64,000 nt of DNA, taken from assembly GCA_021234155.1 (NCBI GenBank), contig JAJEKV010000027.1, forward strand, positions 250,001-314,000. The letters run 5' to 3'. The notes beneath the pieces were generated by a model that worked only from the letters and a program-made list of their open reading frames with translations, ran no database searches and was not told where the DNA came from. Position 1 is the first letter of the stretch; each line of letters begins with the position of its first letter. This DNA comes from Isoetes taiwanensis. Its lineage: Eukaryota > Streptophyta > Lycopodiopsida > Isoetales > Isoetaceae. Made by a program: the position numbers and the translations under genes. Shown here in pieces: positions 58,801 to 64,000 of the stretch.

Positions 58801-59465
58801 TAAACACAAAGTCAACACTTGCATTTCATTACATTTGACTATGGGTCCATTGTGCTCATCGTTCGGGACAGGTCAAATTACAATTGACAAAGCGTTAATT
58901 AGAGCTCTATTAGAAATTTGCGCATAAGTTAACCGGAAAGTTGACTTGAAATTTGGACGTCTCCTCCCTCTACATGCCACACACTTCGATTCGGCCTTCA
59001 GGAGTGCATGGGGCGCCGGCTCCTTCAAATGGATCCATTAAGGAGTCATACTTTACAACATAAATTCCATAATGAAACAATGGGGTAATTCAAGTTAGAT
59101 TTACTAGAACATTTAAAAAGTTTCAATACATCAGTCGAAGAATTTGGAGGAATCTAAACATTATGAACAACTACTATATTTTAGTTTACTCATGCATGCT
59201 TTATGACTTGGACAGCTTCCTATATTCTAGTCTAAGCATTGAAGTGGAAGAAAGCATCAGAATTGGAGTCGAAGAAAAAAAACCAAAGGACAAATGTGCA
59301 ATAAATTTTCTCAACAAGAAATTCAGCTAACAACATAGCCATATGAGAATCCTTTTAGTCAGATGCTGAAACACGACTTTCACCACAACTTAAACGAGAG
59401 TTTGGTCAAGGGGGTGGTCAAATAATTGGCCAGTGGTTTGACTAGGCTTCATGTACAGTGTCACA
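55831..59465. other. No recognised gene
   Basis: Short open stretches at 56424-56645 (SDFVALPDCMTEASRLFYS) and 57170-57710 (INRSYCGDPAIINKALGARS in one frame) are protein-like, but I cannot place them. CCG/CGG words are frequent to about 57900. Confidence 0.3.
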
Positions 59466-59890
59466 CACGAGGGAGAATCCTAGGGAATATCAAGGAATCT
59501 CAAGGAATCTCAAGGAATCTCAAGAGAATCTTAGGGAATATCAAGAGAACTTCTCTGAATCTAGCGAAATGTAAGAAAATTTAGAGGAATCTTCATACAA
59601 TCTTGGAGAATCTAGGAGAATCTACATAGAATCTTTGTGAACATAAAGAATCTTTGGGAAAATCTTTGGGAATCTAGGAGAATTTAAAAAGAATCTTTGT
59701 GAACATAGGAGATCTAAGGGAATCTTCATAAAATCTTTGAGAATCTAGGGAACCTTTGGATAGTGGAACCAACGGGTTGACTCGAGTTTGAGCATGTGTT
59801 GGACCGGTGGGAGAACTTCGGCTTTGGCTTCTTTTCTATAGCTTTCAGTCGACTTCATACACCCCCTCATAGTACAAATACTTGTATTAT
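59466..59890. repeat. GGAATCTCAA-type decamer array and repeat terminus
   Basis: AAGGAATCTC occurs in tandem at about 59490-59525 and decays into AGAATCT/GGAATCT variants to about 59755. At 59858-59890 CCCTCATAGTACAAATACTTGTA is the reverse of the terminus at 14627-14650, with related sequence inside (GTGTACGAAATCGA at 14649). Confidence 0.8.
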
Positions 59891-59959
59891 ATAAGCTGCC
59901 CCCTTGTTTCCCGGCAGGTGTCGCCGATGCAGGCCCAGACAGTTGAGATCCGACATCAG

Positions 59960-60060
59960 AGAGGAAGCCACGTCATCCTCCCCAAGCAACCCACTTAAAT
60001 TGGGGCTTTTGATTAAGGCCGTTGGATTTAGGGGTTCGATCTGGACCGTTGGCTAAAAAG
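59960..60060 (+). repeat. Dispersed CCCCAA/TTGGGG repeat, copy 5 (partial)
   Basis: CCAAGCAACCCACTTAAATT, GGGGCTTTTGATTAAGGCC and TTAGGGGTTCGATCTGGACC correspond to the central part of copies 1 and 4. Confidence 0.7.
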
Positions 60061-60339
60061 TCAATGCAATTTAATACACTTTACAGCATTGAAGTTAATG
60101 CATTTGAAGAGGTGGCACCACTTTAGGCCACTTATCTGACTCCACAACATGAGGTGGCATAAAAAATAATGATATTCTCTCCTTCCCAAGTTTGCATCAT
60201 TTACCTTTGCTAAACGTGTCAAAAACCATTAATGGATATGCCCATTTCTTGAAGGCGGCTTCTTCGTCTGGGCTCCCGCGCTTAAACCAGGTCCAGCGAT
60301 TTTCGAGCTTCTAATGCGAAGTAGTGAGAGTGATCAAAA

Positions 60340-61950
60340 TGAGGTTGCTTCCCTCCTGTAAAAGGACGCTCTCGAGCCGGCCGATTTACTACCAGGTTTG
60401 CATTTGCATTTGCTTCTGTTGTTCGATTTGCAGTTGTTGAGTGCTACAGGGTTTGATCTACTCACTGTTCATACAGGTGAAACATTGATTCTATTATTGT
60501 AAGCTGAGCAATTTTTTTCTTGGATTTGCAGAGGCGTGAATATACCATTGTGGAGGTGTGATACTGTGGACTTATTTTTCCTGCCCAGATTGTTGGCGTG
60601 CAAGTTCAGGCAGAAGTGAGGGTGCAGAACTGTCTATTGATTGCTAGTCCAAGAAAGAGTTCTCCCATCCTCACAAAGATCTTTTGGATCTTATGCTGGG
60701 TTTTGACGGAACCATATTGGATAGTGGCATGGCATTTGTGCATTATTCCTCAAGCCTTAAAGATCTATAGGTTCGTAGTGACTGCAATAACTCTTCTTTT
60801 AGTTATGCTTTTGCAAAAGGGTTATCTTGGCTTGTGCTTTCCGTTGCGATGGTATTCGTGCCTTCTGTTATGGTCCGCATGACCCCTTCTGCACATACAA
60901 AGGGCTTCTTTCTAAATCAAGTTCGAGCACTTCTGATTTGGAGGAGACTTATTGCACTTGGCAGCTGCCATCCAAAATCCATGCACCAAAAGAAGATTTT
61001 ACTTGCTGGCAGGATTTTTTGGCTTCTCTTGAGACTATATGTTCCAATATGGATGTCAAACACAGTGAAAGGCTGCCTGTTAAACTTCCTTTTCAGTTCT
61101 TGGAATGCATGTCTGGGATTGTACTTTTACCCAATATAATGAACTCATCCAATTCTTCGGGAGAAGGGTTCAACATTTTTCAGCTTACTGGTTATGGAGC
61201 TATTTTAGCTGGAAGCTACAGACATCAGAGAACATAGAAAATGGCGCTTCAATCTGGACGAAGTTTCCATGCATTGCAGGTAAGACTGCTTACTTCTTTA
61301 TTTTCCATGCATGTTCATCTATGCCATATCTGACAAGTATGAGTGCAGGGTATCAATAGTACTGGTTCTATATTTTTGAGATTATTATACTTTTTAATAC
61401 CATGTTTTTTCTGTTCATGTTGTTTCTATCTTTTAGGGGACTATATTCTGTCAAGATCTTGGATGCATGTAAGTTCAATGAGCTTGACTTAGCCAGCCCA
61501 TTGTCAGATTTAAACGATATGCGGATTCGAAATGCTGGCTTTGGATTAGATTTGTTGCTTAGTTCGGAAAACTGGCATGATCAATTATGGCAATTTTTCA
61601 GTTAAATTTGCTATCATCCATAGCTTAGGTGTATGCTGAGATGCTTTGGCAAGGGAGATTGGCCTGGATTTATGAAGCCTGCTAATGAAATTTGTCAAAC
61701 AGTCCGGATTTCGCCCCGCTTAGAGCAGATAACCCAATGGACTTGATCTCGTTGCCTACATTTGCAATTGAGCCCAACGGATATGACAATTTGGGAAAAG
61801 TCACGGTCAGACATGGCTGGAAAATTCTGTATCTGGATAACAGCGAGATTTACACAGAGGAAAGGAAATTGGTAGGAACCAGATTCAAGACCACATCAGT
61901 TTACAGTTTGATCCTCATTTTGGCATACACCCGAATCTTTGCTAACTAAA
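60340..61950 (+). CDS. Unrecognised multi-exon gene, probably decayed
   Basis: A possible first exon starts at ATG 60340 (MRLLPSCKRTLSSRPIYYQ, then GTTTGC). A second begins after TTTGCAG near 60530. 60850-61237 carries a long open stretch with GPHDPFCTYKGLLSKSSSST, then HAPKEDFTCWQDFLASLETI and VKLPFQFLECMSG. About 61435-61605 has GLYSVKILDACKFNELDLAS and LLLSSENWHDQLWQFFS. 61693-61869 (after CAAACAG, before GTAGGA) has DLISLPTFAIEPNGYDNLGK and KILYLDNSEIYTEERKL. Several segments are out of frame with each other. I do not recognise the family. Splice-like boundaries and codon-like composition suggest a real or former gene. Confidence 0.4.
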
Positions 61951-62900
61951 TTCAATCCATGGAGCCAGATAGAGCTAGATTCTTCAGAATTTCAGTTTTT
62001 CCAACCTGTTTCTTTTGTATAAACCTGGACTCGAGTTAGATCTTCATATTTAGAGTTTTATTTATGTTTTCTAATCAATTCATCAAGAACAGGTTATAGA
62101 GTATAGGAAATTCAGGTTTCTAACTTTCGTTATTTGATTTCTTTGATAACAGGTATAATTTGAACTGGCTGACTTTGATCTCACCATTTCACGCAGATGT
62201 CTCAAATGTCCACGAGTTTTTCAGTGCATCATCCCCTGTTATTGAGCCGGCCACTCTTTGCAGAGTTTGAATTCGCCCAAAGTGTATTTGTCTGTTGGAG
62301 TGCAAAAAGAAAGTAATTTGCTGGAGTACAAATACAAAGTCCAGGTGATTCCCAAATTGCCAGTTTGACTATTCCAATTGCATTTGTTTGATTTTGCATT
62401 TGTTCTGAATAATTTCTTTCTGGGCTTTTTCCTGTATGCATCAGCAAGAAGAATATCTTAATTAAGGCAAATCGGATCCTTTTGTCAACTGCTCTGTATC
62501 AAATTTAAAGTCAGATGCAATTAGACTTTCTGCTCCAAAGATCTTACTTTCCATGGGATTTCTCCTCAAATCAAGCTTTTAGTATATTCGACTTGATTGC
62601 TCTGTCAACACATCTGTAAGAATGTTCGCAGCTCCAGGGGCCTCGGCAAATAGTCTTTTCAAATCCTATGCAAATTAGCGCAGAAACAGGGCTGATTTCC
62701 TTTAATGATAGAAAATTTTACTCAATATTATACTTAAGCCAAAGTGGCAGGAAAGTTTTGAAGAAACATGTTGGCCGTATGGCCATTTTGCAACACTATG
62801 GACTGTCATGCGCTCTTGGCATTAACAGTGAAGTTAGGATCAGTTGCAGTTCTTCTATGGTTGTGTCAAGCTCAAAAGAGTCAAATTTTGTTCGTCTACA
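61951..62900. other. No recognised gene
   Basis: AT-rich sequence between the unrecognised gene and the PPR pseudogene. It probably contains the 5' flank of the PPR gene. Confidence 0.3.
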
Positions 62901-62929
62901 AGGAGCTGGTGTGCAGAAGCTTCCAATTT

Positions 62930-63900
62930 CAATCAAAATATGCAGACGGATTGAACAGGCCCGACATAGCTTCCATCGCTTCCCTCCTGCGACGCTGTGG
63001 GAATGCTAAAAATCTTTTCAGAGGTAGGCTAATCCACGAGGACATCGTAATAAATGGTTTGCAAGGGAATAGGTTTTGTAGAAGAGATGTATGGCAAATG
63101 TGGAGCTCCGCAGGAGGCAATGGCAGTCTTTGACAATATGCACAGGCCAAATTCTTTCTCATGGAATATTATGATTACAGCTTATACCAGACACAATAAA
63201 CTGCATGAAACTCTTCGAATCTTCCAACAAATACTGGAGAGAAATGTGGTATCTTGGAACGCTATGATTTCAGTTTATGTTGAACGAGGTCAGTTCTTTG
63301 AAGCTCATCGCTGTTTTACAGAAATGCCTCATCCAGATATGGTGTCATGGATTGCAATACTCTGGGTATATGCTAAATTAGCTCAATTTGAGGAAGCAAA
63401 GAGACATTTTGATGCAATGCCTACTCGTAATGTGGTTTCCTGGACGATCATGCTTTGGATTTATGTCCAGCAGGATTACCTGAAGCTCTTGAATTCTTTC
63501 AAGAAATGCTAGAGAGAGATACGTTTTCATGGAATATTATGATGTCTGCATATGCTCAATAATCAATATGGTTGCTTAGAGCACGCTTTCTATTTTTTTA
63601 GGAAAAATGCCACATAGGGATGTTGTTTCTTGGAATGCCATGATTTCAAGAATGCCAGCTGAATGAATCCCTGCAGCTTTTTAGGCACATGTCTGAGCAT
63701 AGTCTGCCATCATGGAACGTGATCATCAGTGCATATTCTCAGCATGGATATGGCATTGAAGCACTCCAATTCTACAAAGAAATGCATCTATTTGGCATGA
63801 TGCCCAATGGGCTTACTTTCAGCAGTATTATGGTTGCATCAGCCATGAGGGACTCACAGGGCTCCAGATTGGGGGGGTTCCTCCCCAGAATTTCCGGTTG
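62930..63900 (+). pseudogene. PLS-class PPR protein pseudogene
   Basis: Starts with NRPDIASIASLLRRCGNAKN and RLIHEDIVINGLQGN. After a frame change near 63065 comes a run of repeats: EEMYGKCGAPQEAMAVFDNM, NSFSWNIMITAYTRHNKL, RNVVSWNAMISVYVERGQF, PDMVSWIAILWVYAKLAQF and RNVVSWTIMLWIYVQQDY. Then there are stops and frame changes at about 63500-63670 with GKMPHRDVVSWNAMIS, and finally LPSWNVIISAYSQHGYGIEA and EMHLFGMMPNGLTFSSIMVA. About nine PPR units are recognisable. The final stop at about 63900 follows a run of seven G, and no E or DYW domain is seen. Likely an organelle RNA-editing factor pseudogene of fern style. Confidence 0.85.
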
Positions 63901-64000
63901 AAGTTGTTAAAATCCGGTTTCTTTAATAGATGTCGGAAAATTTCCGGTCAAAATTTTGTAAAATGCTTGTTAAATCCGGCAAATTAGAGGGTATTTTCTG
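63858..64000. other. Sequence break inside PPR gene, possible insertion start
   Basis: PPR similarity ends abruptly at a G7 run (63868-63874). What follows repeats TTTCCGG and AATCCGG words several times. It may be the beginning of another element, but the window ends. Confidence 0.3.

Overview
The window looks like nuclear DNA from a land plant, most likely a fern. The DNA is AT-rich, genes have GT-AG introns, and there are several broken PLS-class PPR genes, remnants of plant gene families (HAK/KUP potassium transporter, ASR3-like trihelix, plant phospholipase A I, APF1-type aspartyl protease, IDM1-like PHD acetyltransferase) and plant transposons (PIF/Harbinger, TRIM). The fern call rests only on the style of the PPR proteins and is an inference. 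Almost every coding segment is partial, frameshifted or interrupted. I see no bacterial or organellar gene set.

The main feature is a set of long inverted duplications. Pair C/D: 1-4518 matches the reverse complement of 14107-14625 plus 21665-23478, and carries a HAK/KUP 3' end and a PPR remnant. Pair A: 6385-13148 matches 45870-37363 and carries a trihelix gene inside a PIF/Harbinger-like end and the last exon of an ankyrin gene. Pair B: 29882-35130 matches 51362-46090 and carries phospholipase exons and an unrecognised multi-exon gene. Arm-to-arm comparison exposes later events with clear empty sites. A 2.2-kb insertion with a 9-bp target duplication carries a ribosomal protein S29 gene in C-left. 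A 1.07-kb tandem TRIM array with a 5-bp target duplication lies in A-right. About 660 bp are deleted from the trihelix gene in A-left.

Layout: 1-4.5 kb C/D left arm; 4.5-6.4 kb no recognised gene; 6.4-13.1 kb A left arm; 13.1-14.1 kb ankyrin and PPR; 14.6-21.66 kb repeat-rich segment with aspartyl protease and kelch remnants; 21.7-23.9 kb C right arm with PPR and HAK/KUP; 24.2-25.9 kb Harbinger transposase; 25.9-29.9 kb no recognised gene; 29.9-35.1 kb B left arm; 36.5-37.4 kb ankyrin-gene exons; 37.4-45.9 kb A right arm; 46.1-51.4 kb B right arm; 54-60 kb repeats and an IDM1-like remnant; 60.3-61.95 kb unrecognised gene; 62.9-63.9 kb PPR pseudogene.

Caution: where arms can be compared, many differences are CAG or CTG in one arm against CGG, CCG or CG in the other, in both directions. 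This looks like a context-dependent sequencing or consensus error, or some unusual process. Many of the frameshifts and stops reported here may therefore not be real.
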